Shown: positions 53,119 through 62,266 of the stretch, piece by piece | Layout: each line of letters starts with the position of its first letter | Numbering within the stretch: position 1 is the stretch's first letter | Assembly: GCF_000250655.1 (NCBI RefSeq) | Contig: NC_016935.1 | Span: 5,040,001-5,104,000, forward strand | From: Paenibacillus mucilaginosus 3016 | GTDB taxonomy: Bacteria; Bacillota; Bacilli; Paenibacillales; NBRC-103111 | Direction of reading: 5' to 3' | Length of the DNA: 64,000 nucleotides | Notes under the pieces: model-generated | The model's database searches: none | What the model was told of the DNA's origin: nothing | Seen by the model: the letters and a program-made list of their open reading frames with translations, nothing else | Position numbers and translations under genes: made by a program

Positions 53119-54888
53119 ATGCGGCAATGGTTAGGCTCATCCCTGCGGCGCAAGCTTTCGCTGATCATGCTCGTCACGACCCTGCTTCCTCTGCTGTTCC
53201 TGGGTACGTTCGCTTTCACGACGTCTTCGCGCATCACCGAGGAGAAAGCCAAGCAGGCGGGGCTCGACACCCTGTCGCAGATGGAGGCCAAGTTTCGATT
53301 TATCCTGGGGGATGTCGAGAACATGTCCCTCTTCCTCATCGGTCAGCGGGAGATTCAAGCCTATATGAGCAGGCCTGACGACAGCATCGAAGATCAGGTC
53401 CGGATCCTCGGCACGATGACGAACCTCGTCTATTCCAAGGACTATATCTCCGATATCACGATTTATCCGGCCGGCGGCGCGGCGCCCCTGTCCACTTCGA
53501 CCGTCTACAAGTCGGAGCTCAGCAATCAGGTCGATATCCGTCAAGTGAAGGATAAGATGTGGACGGGACTGTACTCGATCGAGAATTACCTCGGGGAGCG
53601 CAGCGTATTCTCCTTCATCCGTCCCTTCCGGAGCTACAATAACTACCAGACGCTGGGCTGGCTGTCCATCACGCTGGATGAACAGGAGCTCTCCCGCATC
53701 TGGTCGGAGCCGCAGCTGGCGCAGGGGCACGGCCGGGTGGCGCTGCAGAACGGACAGGGGGAGATCGTGTCCGCCTCGGACAAAAGCTGGCTGTCCCGCT
53801 CCGGGGAGTCGCTGTTCCCCGGCCTGGCGGCGGGGATGGGGGCCGCTCCGAAGGGACAGCGGACGCTGGGCGAAGGAAGGGATGAGACCAGTGTCCTGTA
53901 TGTCAGGGAGCCGCTGTTCGGCTGGACGATCCTGGGCGTCATTCCCGCCGAGATGTACACCGCCCAGAACCGCTACATTCTGCAGCTGACCGGCATTGCC
54001 ATCGTCCTTGCCGTCGCGGCGAATGCCGCCCTCACCCTGTTCGTCATCCAGCGGGTCACCAATCCGCTCCGTGCGCTGACCCGGCTGCTCTCGAAGGTGG
54101 ATCCGGATGCGCCGCTGCCCCGGTACCCCGAAGAGAGCCGCGATGAGATCGGCCGTCTCGCCCGGAGCTACAACCGGCTGGGCCTGCACATCGAGCAGCT
54201 GAAGACCCAGCTGATCCAGGGCGAGACCCGCAAGAAGGAAGCGGATATGCGGGCCCTTCAGGCGCAGATCAACCCCCACTTTCTGTACAATACGCTCTCC
54301 TCCATTCACTGGATCGCCCTGCTGACGGAGGAGCACCGCATCGCCCGGATGGTGGGGGCCTTGAGCGATTTTCTCCGGTTCAGCCTCAACAAAGGCAGGG
54401 AGTTCTGCACGGTCGCCCAGGAGCTGGCGCACATCCGCAACTATGTGCAGGTCCAATCGATCCGCTTCCCGGATGAATTCAAAGTGGATTTCATCGTCGA
54501 CGAACGGCTGAACGAGACCTATATGCTCAAGCTGCTGCTCCAGCCGCTGGTGGAGAATGCCATGATTCACGGTATTCAGAACAAGGAAGCCCCGGGCGTC
54601 ATCTCCATCTATGCGGAGCAAAAAGGCTCTGTCATGAGCTTCAAGGTCATGGACGACGGAGCCGGCATGACGGAAGAGCGCCTGCGCGAGGTGACGGAGA
54701 GCCTCGGCGGCAGGCCGGCAGCCGGAGCGCCTGATGCCGGATACGGGCTCCGCAACGTGCATGAACGGCTGGAGCTGCACTACGGAAAGGGCTGCGGCCT
54801 TGTGATCGAGAGCCGGCCGGACGCCGGCACCTGCGTATCTTTTTCGATTCCGGTGATGGAGGAACCTCATGAAGATCCTGATTGTTGA
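53119..54888 (+). CDS. YesM-type sensor histidine kinase (beta-mannoside locus)
   Basis: A 589-residue membrane kinase. Membrane segment at 15-32 (LIMLVTTLLPLLFLGTFAF), extracellular Cache-like domain (RFILGDVENMSLFLIGQREI onward) to about 285, a second segment (LTGIAIVLAVAANAALTLFV), HAMP, and a LytS-type kinase domain with the canonical LQAQINPHFLYNTLSSIHW box, VENAMIHGI and GYGLRNVHERL. ATG 53119 follows GGGGAGG. Its stop overlaps the response regulator by 20 bases. It should detect the sugar or the loaded binding protein. Confidence 0.94.
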   Translation: MRQWLGSSLRRKLSLIMLVTTLLPLLFLGTFAFTTSSRITEEKAKQAGLDTLSQMEAKFRFILGDVENMSLFLIGQREIQAYMSRPDDSIEDQVRILGTMTNLVYSKDYISDITIYPAGGAAPLSTSTVYKSELSNQVDIRQVKDKMWTGLYSIENYLGERSVFSFIRPFRSYNNYQTLGWLSITLDEQELSRIWSEPQLAQGHGRVALQNGQGEIVSASDKSWLSRSGESLFPGLAAGMGAAPKGQRTLGEGRDETSVLYVREPLFGWTILGVIPAEMYTAQNRYILQLTGIAIVLAVAANAALTLFVIQRVTNPLRALTRLLSKVDPDAPLPRYPEESRDEIGRLARSYNRLGLHIEQLKTQLIQGETRKKEADMRALQAQINPHFLYNTLSSIHWIALLTEEHRIARMVGALSDFLRFSLNKGREFCTVAQELAHIRNYVQVQSIRFPDEFKVDFIVDERLNETYMLKLLLQPLVENAMIHGIQNKEAPGVISIYAEQKGSVMSFKVMDDGAGMTEERLREVTESLGGRPAAGAPDAGYGLRNVHERLELHYGKGCGLVIESRPDAGTCVSFSIPVMEEPHEDPDC

Positions 54889-56470
54889 CGACGAAGTCAT
54901 AATTCGTACGGGGCTGGCGAAGGTCATCAAGTGGAAGGAGCTCGGGCTGGAGCTGCTGAAGCCTGCGGCATCGGCCGAGGAAGCGCTGCAGCGGCTTCCG
55001 GAGGAGCGGCCCCATATCCTCATGACGGATATCCGGATGAAGAAGATGAACGGTCTCCAGCTGGCGGAGAAGGCCAAGGAGATGCTTCCCGAGCTGGAGA
55101 CGGTCATCCTCTCCGGGTATGACGATTTTGCCTATATGAGGCAGGCGATCCGCCAGGATGTCTCCGATTATCTGCTGAAGACGAGCGGCCCCGAGGAGAT
55201 CATCAAGACCGTGCTTCAGGTCAAACAGCGGATCGAGGACAAATGGAAGAGCCGGAACGAGGATGACTACAAAAACAGAGAAATCCGGGGCCGCCTCTTC
55301 GAGCAGTGGATCATGGAGGGCGAAACCGCGGCTGCCGATCCCCGTCTGCTCCCCTATTATCTTCCCCATCTGTTCGGCGCGGGGGAAGCGGCGGAAGGCG
55401 GGATGCAGGTGTTCGTTCTGACGGCCGAAGGCTGGGGTGCTTCCCCTTCCGCCTCCTCCCTGCTCCTGTTCGCGGTTCATAATATGCTGAATGAGCTCCT
55501 GCAGGGAGAGACCCTGATCTTCAAGCAGCGGATCATCCTGGCTCTCCGAAGGGATCGGCGCGACCCTTCCCCGATGGACTCCCTGCTCCCCGTCGTGCAG
55601 AAGATCGAGCGTCTGCTCAAATGCAGCGTATGCGTGGCCGCCGGCAGAAGCGGGCGGCGCCCCGAAGACCTTCATGCCTCATACTTGACCGCCCAATATG
55701 CCATGGGCTATAAGACGCTGCTGGATCAGCCGCTGATCGACTATGCCCAGATCTCCGGGCGCCGGGGCGGCCGGACGGTGTGCACGCTGGAGGAGGAGAA
55801 AGAGCTGTCCGCCATCCTCCTCGAGGAGGATTCGGTCGGACTCAACGGCTGGGTGCAGCGCTATCTGCAGCCGGAGCTCGAAGATCCGCAGGCGACCGTC
55901 GAATCCATCGAAGCCTTGATCCGTTCGGCCGCCCTCTCCGCCCACCGCTGGCTCGAGAGGGTGCTGGCCGCTACCGGGCAGAACGGAACGGCCGCCGATC
56001 AGGTGCAGCCGCTGGTGCTCCCAGCCGGCCATGGGCTCAAGGACGCTTTGTTCCAGCACCTGCTGTCCGTCATGGAGCTGTACCACCACCATCTGGCCGG
56101 GGGCCGCGCCGCGCACACCCGCAGGGCGATGGCTTATATCCGGGAACACTTGGGAGGCGACGTCAGTCTCCAGCAGGTGGCCAGACACGTTCACCTGCAC
56201 CCCAGCCATCTGAGCGAAGTGTTCAAGAAGGAAGCCGGGATGACGTTCGGCGATTACGTCACGAGGCAAAAAATCGAGCGGGCCAAGGAGCTCCTTACCG
56301 TGTCCCCTGCCAAGGTGGCCGAGGTAGCCGGCGCGGTCGGCTTTGAGGATATCAAGTATTTCAGTCAGGTGTTCAAAAAGTTCACCGGCCGGACGCCGAG
56401 CGAATTCAGGGAGGATGCGGCGGCCCGGCATGCGGCGCCTTCCTCCCCGATAGATTCGCACATCAGTTAA
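54869..56470 (+). CDS. YesN-type response regulator with AraC domain (beta-mannoside locus)
   Basis: A 533-residue regulator: receiver domain (1-120, phospho-acceptor in HILMTDIRMKKMNG, YLLKTSG), a linker of about 290 residues, and a C-terminal AraC DNA-binding domain (VARHVHLHPSHLSEVFKKEA, VAGAVGFEDIKYFSQVFKKF). ATG 54869 follows GGAGGAACCTC inside the end of the kinase gene, so synthesis is coupled. Likely activates the whole locus. Confidence 0.95.
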   Translation: MKILIVDDEVIIRTGLAKVIKWKELGLELLKPAASAEEALQRLPEERPHILMTDIRMKKMNGLQLAEKAKEMLPELETVILSGYDDFAYMRQAIRQDVSDYLLKTSGPEEIIKTVLQVKQRIEDKWKSRNEDDYKNREIRGRLFEQWIMEGETAAADPRLLPYYLPHLFGAGEAAEGGMQVFVLTAEGWGASPSASSLLLFAVHNMLNELLQGETLIFKQRIILALRRDRRDPSPMDSLLPVVQKIERLLKCSVCVAAGRSGRRPEDLHASYLTAQYAMGYKTLLDQPLIDYAQISGRRGGRTVCTLEEEKELSAILLEEDSVGLNGWVQRYLQPELEDPQATVESIEALIRSAALSAHRWLERVLAATGQNGTAADQVQPLVLPAGHGLKDALFQHLLSVMELYHHHLAGGRAAHTRRAMAYIREHLGGDVSLQQVARHVHLHPSHLSEVFKKEAGMTFGDYVTRQKIERAKELLTVSPAKVAEVAGAVGFEDIKYFSQVFKKFTGRTPSEFREDAAARHAAPSSPIDSHIS

Positions 56471-56502
56471 ATCTGCACATCAGCTAAAGGAGCGATGAGA
56501 TT

Positions 56503-59019
56503 ATGGAATTGTCAGGCTTATGGAGACTGCAGCACTTCGAGACGGGTCAAGTCCGTCCACTGGAGACGGCGTCCGTGTGGCTCGATGACCGGTTCTGGAT
56601 GACGGCGGAGGTGCCCGGCGACGTGCACTCCGCCTTGATCGAACGGGGACTGATCGAGCACCCGTACTTCGGCCATCAGGATCTCAAGTGCCGCTGGATC
56701 GAGCAGAAGGAGTGGTGGTACCGCCGCTCCTTCGACTATTCGCTTGAAGCGGGCGGCTTCGAGAAGCACGAGCTGATCTTCGAGGGCCTCGATACCTTCG
56801 CGACCGTCTATGTGAACGGCCTCGAGATTGGGACAACGAATAACATGCTCATGGCCCATGCCTTTGATGTGACGCGGATTCTCCGGGACGGCAGGAATAC
56901 GATCGCCGTCAAATTCGACCCGCTCCACCTGCATAACCGGGATAAGGCGCTCTTCGAGTGGTCCTCCTATACGAAGGAGCGGCCGTGGCTGCGCAAGGCC
57001 GCCATGAACTTCGGCTGGGATTGGGGGCCAAGGATGGTGACCACGGGGATCTGGGGAGCCGTCCGTCTCGAGCGTCACCGGCTGGCCAGGCTCGACGGTG
57101 TCTTCGCCAGAACAGCGGAGCTTGCCGGCACCAGTGCCGTCGTGAAGGTGGACGTGGAGACGACCGCCTTCCGCCGGAATGCAGAGCTACGCTGCGAGGT
57201 TCGTCTGCTGGACGCGGACGGCCGTCCCGCTGCCCAGGGCACGGCAGAGCGTGCAGGGCGCCGTGAAGACTTCGAGCTGGAGATCGCGGAGGCGAAGCTG
57301 TGGTGGACGCACGATCTGGGTGAACCGTACCTGTATAGGCTGGAGGTGAGTCTGTACGCGGATGGAGAGCTGGTGGACCGGCGGCAGGAGCCCTTCGGCA
57401 TCCGGACCATCGAGCTTCAGCTGAAGGATGAGCAAGGGCAGCACGCTTTCGCCTTCCTGCTCAACGGCGTCAAGCTGTTCGCCAAGGGCGCCAACTGGAT
57501 CCCCGCCGATCACTTCATCGGCAGCATCCCCGACCAGCGGTACCGCGACCTCATCGATCTCTCCGTGGAAGCGAACATGAACATGCTGCGGGTCTGGGGA
57601 GGCGGCATCTATGAGAAAGACGTGTTCTATGCGGAGTGCGACCGGCGGGGCGTGCTCGTGTGGCAGGACTTCGCCTTCGCGAACGCCCTCTTCCCGGATT
57701 ATAACCGGGACTTCATGGAGAATGTGCGCCGGGAAGTCGAGTACAACATCAGGCGGCTGCGCAATCACGCCTCCCTCGCGCTGTGGTGCGGGAATAACGA
57801 GATCGACTGGCTGTACGACATGAAGTCGGCCGGCGGCGATATCACCGGTCCTTTTTACGGCGAAGCGATCTATCATGAGCTGATCCCTCAGGCGCTGGAG
57901 AATCTGGACGACAGCCGCGCCTATTGGCCCTCCTCCCCGTACGGCGGCAGCGACGCCAACGACCCGGATGTCGGCGACCGCCACAACTGGCAGGTATGGC
58001 ACGGCTCGGTCTACCCGCGCAGGCACGGCGAGGTTCCCCTGCTCGATTACAGTGTGGAAGGCGTGACGTTCAAGAATTACAAGCAGGACTTCACCCTCTT
58101 CAGCAGCGAATTCGGCATGCATGCCTCCGCCAACCGGTACACCCTCGAGAAGAACATCCCGGAGGGGCAGTTCTACTGGAACAGCACCGAGATGGCGTAC
58201 CGCAACAAGGATACGAACCATAAGAAGGGCATCCTGCTCATGGAGGGCTATACCGGCATCCCCCGGGATATCGAGGAGTACATGAACTTCTCCATGCTGA
58301 CCCAGGCGGAAGGACTCAAGTACGGCATCGAGCACTACCGACGGAACAAGCACCGCACGAGCGGCTCGCTCATCTGGCAGCTGGGTGACAGCTGGCCGGG
58401 AACCAGCTGGTCGCTCATCGACTACGAGCTGCTGCCGAAGGCATCGCTTCACTACGCCAAGAAGTTCTATCACCCCCTGCTGCTGTCCGTCGATCATGAT
58501 CCCGGCCTGCCGCTGCACCTGTGGGTGGTGAACGACAGCCTGAACCCGCTGGATGGCGAGGTGCGGCTGGAAGTGTATACGTTCGGCGGGGAGCGGCTCT
58601 ACAGCTGCAGGGTCGAAGCGCATTGCGGTGCCAACTCGGCGGTGCGTCTGCTTACTCTATCTGAAGAAGACATCCTGCAGGGGGCTGACCCGGCTTCCGT
58701 CGTCGTGAAGGTAAGCACGGCCGATTGGGATGCGCCGGATAATCTGGTCTACCTGCGGGATCAGAAGGAGCTTCAGCTGCTCCCGGTCCAGCTTGATGTG
58801 CAGCGGGATGAAGCGGCGGGCACGGTCCGCATCACCGCCGGGGGTGCCCACGTCCGTATGGTGAAGCTCGACCTGCCGCAGGGGAACCTCCGCTTCAGCG
58901 ACAACTTCTTCGATCTGCTCGCCGGTGAGAGCCGGACGGTGCAGATCCGCTCCGCAGCCGGGGAAGCGATCCGGTGGGACCGTCTCCGGGTCAGTGCCTT
59001 GAACCAGCATCGGGACTAA
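56503..59019 (+). CDS. Beta-mannosidase, glycoside hydrolase family 2
   Basis: An 838-residue intracellular enzyme that removes beta-mannosyl residues from imported oligosaccharides. N-terminal jelly-roll (sugar-binding) domain with VPGDVHSALIERGLI and EWWYRRSF, immunoglobulin-like domain, then the TIM barrel with FAKGANWIPADHFI, MLRVWGGGIYE and the acid/base Glu in WCGNNEIDW (about 432). The nucleophile Glu is in SSEFGMHA (about 537). The architecture and the PGDVHSAL and WIPAD motifs fit beta-mannosidases rather than beta-galactosidases. No signal peptide. ATG 56503 follows AAAGGAG. Last gene of the locus. Confidence 0.93.
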   Translation: MELSGLWRLQHFETGQVRPLETASVWLDDRFWMTAEVPGDVHSALIERGLIEHPYFGHQDLKCRWIEQKEWWYRRSFDYSLEAGGFEKHELIFEGLDTFATVYVNGLEIGTTNNMLMAHAFDVTRILRDGRNTIAVKFDPLHLHNRDKALFEWSSYTKERPWLRKAAMNFGWDWGPRMVTTGIWGAVRLERHRLARLDGVFARTAELAGTSAVVKVDVETTAFRRNAELRCEVRLLDADGRPAAQGTAERAGRREDFELEIAEAKLWWTHDLGEPYLYRLEVSLYADGELVDRRQEPFGIRTIELQLKDEQGQHAFAFLLNGVKLFAKGANWIPADHFIGSIPDQRYRDLIDLSVEANMNMLRVWGGGIYEKDVFYAECDRRGVLVWQDFAFANALFPDYNRDFMENVRREVEYNIRRLRNHASLALWCGNNEIDWLYDMKSAGGDITGPFYGEAIYHELIPQALENLDDSRAYWPSSPYGGSDANDPDVGDRHNWQVWHGSVYPRRHGEVPLLDYSVEGVTFKNYKQDFTLFSSEFGMHASANRYTLEKNIPEGQFYWNSTEMAYRNKDTNHKKGILLMEGYTGIPRDIEEYMNFSMLTQAEGLKYGIEHYRRNKHRTSGSLIWQLGDSWPGTSWSLIDYELLPKASLHYAKKFYHPLLLSVDHDPGLPLHLWVVNDSLNPLDGEVRLEVYTFGGERLYSCRVEAHCGANSAVRLLTLSEEDILQGADPASVVVKVSTADWDAPDNLVYLRDQKELQLLPVQLDVQRDEAAGTVRITAGGAHVRMVKLDLPQGNLRFSDNFFDLLAGESRTVQIRSAAGEAIRWDRLRVSALNQHRD

Positions 59020-59128
59020 AAAGCGGGCCGGGCATACCTCCGTTCATGCCTGGCATGGACGCCAAAGTATGAGAAGGACAAGCTTCGCTCCTCGGTAACC
59101 GGTGCAGTGGAGCGCCCCATATTATCGG

Positions 59129-59180
59129 ACAATAGCCGCAGCCAGGGACATAAACCCATGTCCGGGACTGCGGCTGTTGT
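59129..59180. repeat. Intergenic hairpin, copy 1
   Basis: Inverted repeat with arms AATAGCCGCAG / CTGCGGCTGTT and an inner GGACAT / ATGTCC pair around AAACCC. It lies between converging genes (beta-mannosidase, MerR) and may work as a terminator. A closely related hairpin recurs at 60787-60840. Confidence 0.65.
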
Positions 59181-59193
59181 GCTGCTGCCCCGT

Positions 59194-59667
59194 TCAAAGC
59201 TGCGCTGCTTTCCCCTTCGGAGCAGGAGTGATCTGCCTCTCACTCAAGCTTTGCCCATCGGATGATCCGGCGGCCTCCTCGACCAGTTCACCGTACATCG
59301 CCAGCCTTTCCTGGGTAAGGGCAATGATGTGATCCAGCTCCTGCCGCTTCGCCTCCAGTCCGGCAAGATGCTTCGACAGAATGGTGATGCGTTTATTCAA
59401 TGACGGGGTCAGATTCGCCGGATGCTCCCCTTGCTGTATTTTCTCCATCACGCAGCCGTCCCGGAAAAACTCCGTAATCTCCTCCAGCGACATCCCCAGC
59501 TTTTTCAGACCGTTCAGGCACTGGATCAGTGTCACTTCGCTCTCCGAGTAGGTGCGTGCTCCGCCTTCCCGGCGCTTCGGCACCTTCAACACGCCAATTT
59601 TCTCATAATAGCGAAGCGTGTACGGGGTGAGCCCCGTCTTCTCCGCCACTTGGCTGATGGTAAGCAT
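59194..59667 (-). CDS. MerR-family transcriptional regulator
   Basis: A 157-residue MerR protein: winged helix MLTISQVAEKTGLTPYTLRY, YEKIGVL and GGARTYSESEV, then a dimerisation coiled coil (about 75-130, LNKRITILSKHLAGLEAKRQ). The C-terminal tail is short and lacks metal-binding Cys clusters, so it belongs with drug- or small-molecule sensing members. ATG 59667 has AAAGGAG 11 bases upstream; a GTG at 59679 overlaps that site. Divergent from an EamA-family exporter, with two matched MerR-type promoters between them. Confidence 0.9.
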   Translation of the reverse strand: MLTISQVAEKTGLTPYTLRYYEKIGVLKVPKRREGGARTYSESEVTLIQCLNGLKKLGMSLEEITEFFRDGCVMEKIQQGEHPANLTPSLNKRITILSKHLAGLEAKRQELDHIIALTQERLAMYGELVEEAAGSSDGQSLSERQITPAPKGKAAQL

Positions 59668-59702
59668 GATACCCGACACTCCTTTACTCCCGTTTTGAAA
59701 CC

Positions 59703-59733
59703 ATCATACAACTTAGAGCTGACTCGAAGTCAA
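59703..59733 (-). promoter_or_regulatory. MerR-type promoter of the regulator gene (19-base spacer)
   Basis: On the minus strand TTGACT (59728-59733), 19-base spacer, TATGAT (59703-59708). The spacer contains GAGTC-AGCTC-TAAG and is nearly the same as that of the divergent promoter at 59758-59788. Confidence 0.7.
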
Positions 59734-59757
59734 GTCTGCAGCAATAGGAATCCCCTC

Positions 59758-59788
59758 TTGACTTCCAGTCGACTCTAACTTGTAAGCT
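59758..59788 (+). promoter_or_regulatory. MerR-type promoter of the EamA exporter gene (19-base spacer)
   Basis: TTGACT (59758-59763), 19-base spacer, TAAGCT (59783-59788). The spacer holds the palindrome AGTCGACT. With the divergent copy it shares TTGACTTCnAGTC and CTCTAAnTTGTA. Confidence 0.7.
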
Positions 59789-59819
59789 GGGTGTACTTGG
59801 ATTAGAGGAGGTATTCCCC

Positions 59820-60746
59820 ATGTCGGTTCCCATCGTTTTCAAACTGCTTCTTGTTTCCCTGTTCATCGGAGCTTCGTTTAATCTCGCCTCGTATGCCGTC
59901 CACTTCTTTGCGGCCCCGGCCGCCGCGGCCTGGAGATTCGGGATCGCCGCTCTCCTGCTGCTTATCCTGCTATTCGCCAAGGAACGGATGAATACGGAGG
60001 CACTGCGCAGGAACTGGCGGATGTTCGTCCTGCTGGGCGTGGTCGGTGTGTTCGGGTTCAACATCCTGTTCTTCGAGGGGATGAAATCCACCTCGCCGCT
60101 GAACGGCGCACTCATCATGGCCACCAATCCCCTGGTATCGGCCCTGCTCGCTCGTGTAATTCTGCGTGACCCGGTCTCGCTCAGGCAGGGAACCGGCATC
60201 GTCTTTTCCCTGCTGGGCGTGCTGCTTGTCATCACGCAAGGCTCCTGGCAGGTGATCGGTTCGCTGTCCTTCTCCGCCGGAGACCTGCTGCTGCTCGGCG
60301 GCAACCTCTGCTGGGCACTGTACGGAGTGCTTGGCCGGGGGTTCATCCGCGGCTCGAGCAGTCTGGCGACCACGGCTTACACCATGACTATAGGTGCGGT
60401 GTGCCTGATGCTGTTCGCTGTGGGCAGCACCGGCCCGCTTCCCCTCTCCTCGATCCCTTGGAGCGCTTGGGGCGCGGTGGCCTTCATGTCGGTATTCGCC
60501 AGCGTGCTCGGCTACCTGTGGTGGAACCGGGGGATTGCCGAGCTCGGGATCAGCCGCACGGCGATCTTCTTTAACCTCGTGCCGCTCGTTACGATGCTGA
60601 TCTCGCTGCTGTCCGGTACGCCGGTCACTGCCGTTCAGGTGCTGGGGACGCTGCTGGTCATCCTTGGCGTGGCGGTCGCATCTATGCCATCCCGGAAAAA
60701 GAGGCCCAGGGGAGCCGTAACGCTTTCCGGTGGGCGCTCTTCGTGA
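59820..60746 (+). CDS. EamA/DMT-family transporter
   Basis: A 308-residue drug/metabolite transporter with ten membrane segments in two EamA halves. The first half has LASYAVHFFAAPAAAAWRFG and EGMKSTSPLNGALIMATNPL; the second has GDLLLLGGNLCWALYGVLGR and FMSVFASVLGYLWWNRGIAE. The family moves amino acids or other metabolites out of the cell. ATG 59820 follows GAGGAGG. Its promoter has the over-long spacer expected for activation by the divergent MerR regulator, so it is probably induced by the compound it exports. Confidence 0.9.
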   Translation: MSVPIVFKLLLVSLFIGASFNLASYAVHFFAAPAAAAWRFGIAALLLLILLFAKERMNTEALRRNWRMFVLLGVVGVFGFNILFFEGMKSTSPLNGALIMATNPLVSALLARVILRDPVSLRQGTGIVFSLLGVLLVITQGSWQVIGSLSFSAGDLLLLGGNLCWALYGVLGRGFIRGSSSLATTAYTMTIGAVCLMLFAVGSTGPLPLSSIPWSAWGAVAFMSVFASVLGYLWWNRGIAELGISRTAIFFNLVPLVTMLISLLSGTPVTAVQVLGTLLVILGVAVASMPSRKKRPRGAVTLSGGRSS

Positions 60747-60786
60747 AGGAGCATCACAGCTGCGGCTTGCGGCCTCGCAGTACAAT

Positions 60787-60840
60787 AACAACAGCCGCTG
60801 CCTGGGAACATGAAACCATGTCCCTGGGCAGCGGCTGTTT
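60787..60840. repeat. Intergenic hairpin, copy 2 (probable bidirectional terminator)
   Basis: About 23-base stem AACAGCCGCTGCC ... GGCAGCGGCTGTT with inner CATG / CATG around an AAAC loop. It is placed between the converging EamA and VOC genes, and the sequence and loop resemble copy 1 at 59129-59180. Confidence 0.7.
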
Positions 60841-60859
60841 GGCTGTGAAACAACCGTAT

Positions 60860-61252
60860 CTACTGCGTCAACTCCTGCGCGACCTCCCAGATATGTCCGC
60901 CCGGATCCACGAAACTCGCCGTACGTACGCCCCAGGGCCGATTCATCGGGCCATTGAGAAGCGCGACTCCGCGTTCATACAAATCGGAGCATACGGCGTC
61001 CACATCTTCCACCCGGATGGTCAACTGAAACCGCGTCCCGGCTTCGCGAACGGCCACCGCTGCTGGGTCGATAAGCTCACGGGCCTCAGAAGCTGCCAGC
61101 AGATTGATGCTCATGTTGCCGAAGTTGAAGACGGCTGAATGGCTGTCTTCATAGACCACCGGGATGCCGAAGACTTCGCAATAGAACGACTTGGTCCTCT
61201 CAAGCTCCTCAACGAACACCGTAATGACATCGATATGTTTTAATCCAAGCAT
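60860..61252 (-). CDS. VOC-family protein
   Basis: A 130-residue vicinal-oxygen-chelate protein. It begins MLGLKHIDVITVFVEELERT with the first metal-ligand-type His, and contains FYCEVFGIPVVYED, FQLTIRVEDVDAVC and the typical end SFVDPGGHIWEVAQEL with the Glu ligand. The start is ATG 61252; the frame is open to 61300 without a ribosome binding site. Members bind metal-chelating small molecules or antibiotics; no specific substrate can be assigned. Confidence 0.85.
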   Translation of the reverse strand: MLGLKHIDVITVFVEELERTKSFYCEVFGIPVVYEDSHSAVFNFGNMSINLLAASEARELIDPAAVAVREAGTRFQLTIRVEDVDAVCSDLYERGVALLNGPMNRPWGVRTASFVDPGGHIWEVAQELTQ

Positions 61253-61339
61253 ACCCGCGGTCCTACCTCCACTCGATTGACGTCCATTTAAGCATACCAT
61301 ACGGAGGGGGACCCGATTTCTTTTACATTGCGAACAATG

Positions 61340-62224
61340 CTACTCCTTCACAGACCCCAGGGTGATGCCGTGGATGAAGAAACGCTGCAGGAACGGATAC
61401 ACGATCAGCACGGGAATCATGGCAATGAAGATTTTGGCCGCATTGAGCGTCTGGTTCGACAGCTCGCTCATGCGCTTGATCTGGTCTTCGTTCATCGTCG
61501 TGGCGTCGATGATCACGACGAGCTGCTGGATGTACGTCTGCAGAGGGTAATGCTCGGCCTTCGACATGAGCACGAGCCCGTTGAAGAACTCGTTCCAATG
61601 GTACACGATGCTGAACAGCGTCACCGTCGCCAGCACCGGAACCGCCAGCGGCACGAACACCTTCCAGAGCATGTACCAGGGACCTGCCCCATCGACCAGC
61701 GCCGCCTCCTCCAGCTCTTTCGGCAGATTCCGGAAGTAGTTGACGACGAGGATCACATTGAACATAGGCACGCTGTTGCCGAGCACGAGCCCCCAGATGC
61801 TGTTGATGAGGCCGAGCGACTTGACGGTCTGGTACCAGGGGATCAGTCCCCCGTTGAAGAGCATCGTGAACACCAGCGTCCACATGAACACATTGCGCAG
61901 CGGAAAATCCTTCGTCGTCTTCGACAGCGGATACGCCATGAGCACGGTGACGATCAGGTTCAGCCCTGCTCCGAGCACCACGCGCTGGACCGAGATCCAG
62001 AACGAGCCGAAGAACTTGGTGTCCCCCATAATCTCCTTGTAGGAGCCGAGATTGAAGCCGACCGGCCACAGACGGACCTCTCCGGCCGACGCCGCCGCAT
62101 TATCGCTGAGCGACACGGCCAGCGTATACCAGATCGGGAGCACGCACAGCAGCGCAGCTCCCGCCAGCAGCACCACCAGCGCGCCGTCGACTACCCGGGA
62201 GCCCCAGGTCGTTTCGCGAACCAT
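61340..62224 (-). CDS. ABC transporter permease, LplC type
   Basis: A 294-residue permease with six membrane segments (ALVVLLAGAALLCVLPIWYT first), EAA loop ELEEAALVDGAGPWYMLWKV and the usual end FFIHGITLGSVKE. Closest in style to LplC/YtcP proteins, which import complex oligosaccharides in Bacillus and Paenibacillus. ATG 62224 follows GGGGGG. Last gene of the importer, 42 bases after the partner permease. Confidence 0.92.
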   Translation of the reverse strand: MVRETTWGSRVVDGALVVLLAGAALLCVLPIWYTLAVSLSDNAAASAGEVRLWPVGFNLGSYKEIMGDTKFFGSFWISVQRVVLGAGLNLIVTVLMAYPLSKTTKDFPLRNVFMWTLVFTMLFNGGLIPWYQTVKSLGLINSIWGLVLGNSVPMFNVILVVNYFRNLPKELEEAALVDGAGPWYMLWKVFVPLAVPVLATVTLFSIVYHWNEFFNGLVLMSKAEHYPLQTYIQQLVVIIDATTMNEDQIKRMSELSNQTLNAAKIFIAMIPVLIVYPFLQRFFIHGITLGSVKE

Positions 62225-62266
62225 AACGGTCCCCCCTTTCCCTTTCATGAATGGATACTTTCCGAA

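Noticed and set aside
61320-61345. CATTG-TTCG-CAATG hairpin after the LplC-type gene as a terminator
   Set aside because: The stem has only five base pairs and no T run follows on the minus strand, so termination is doubtful.
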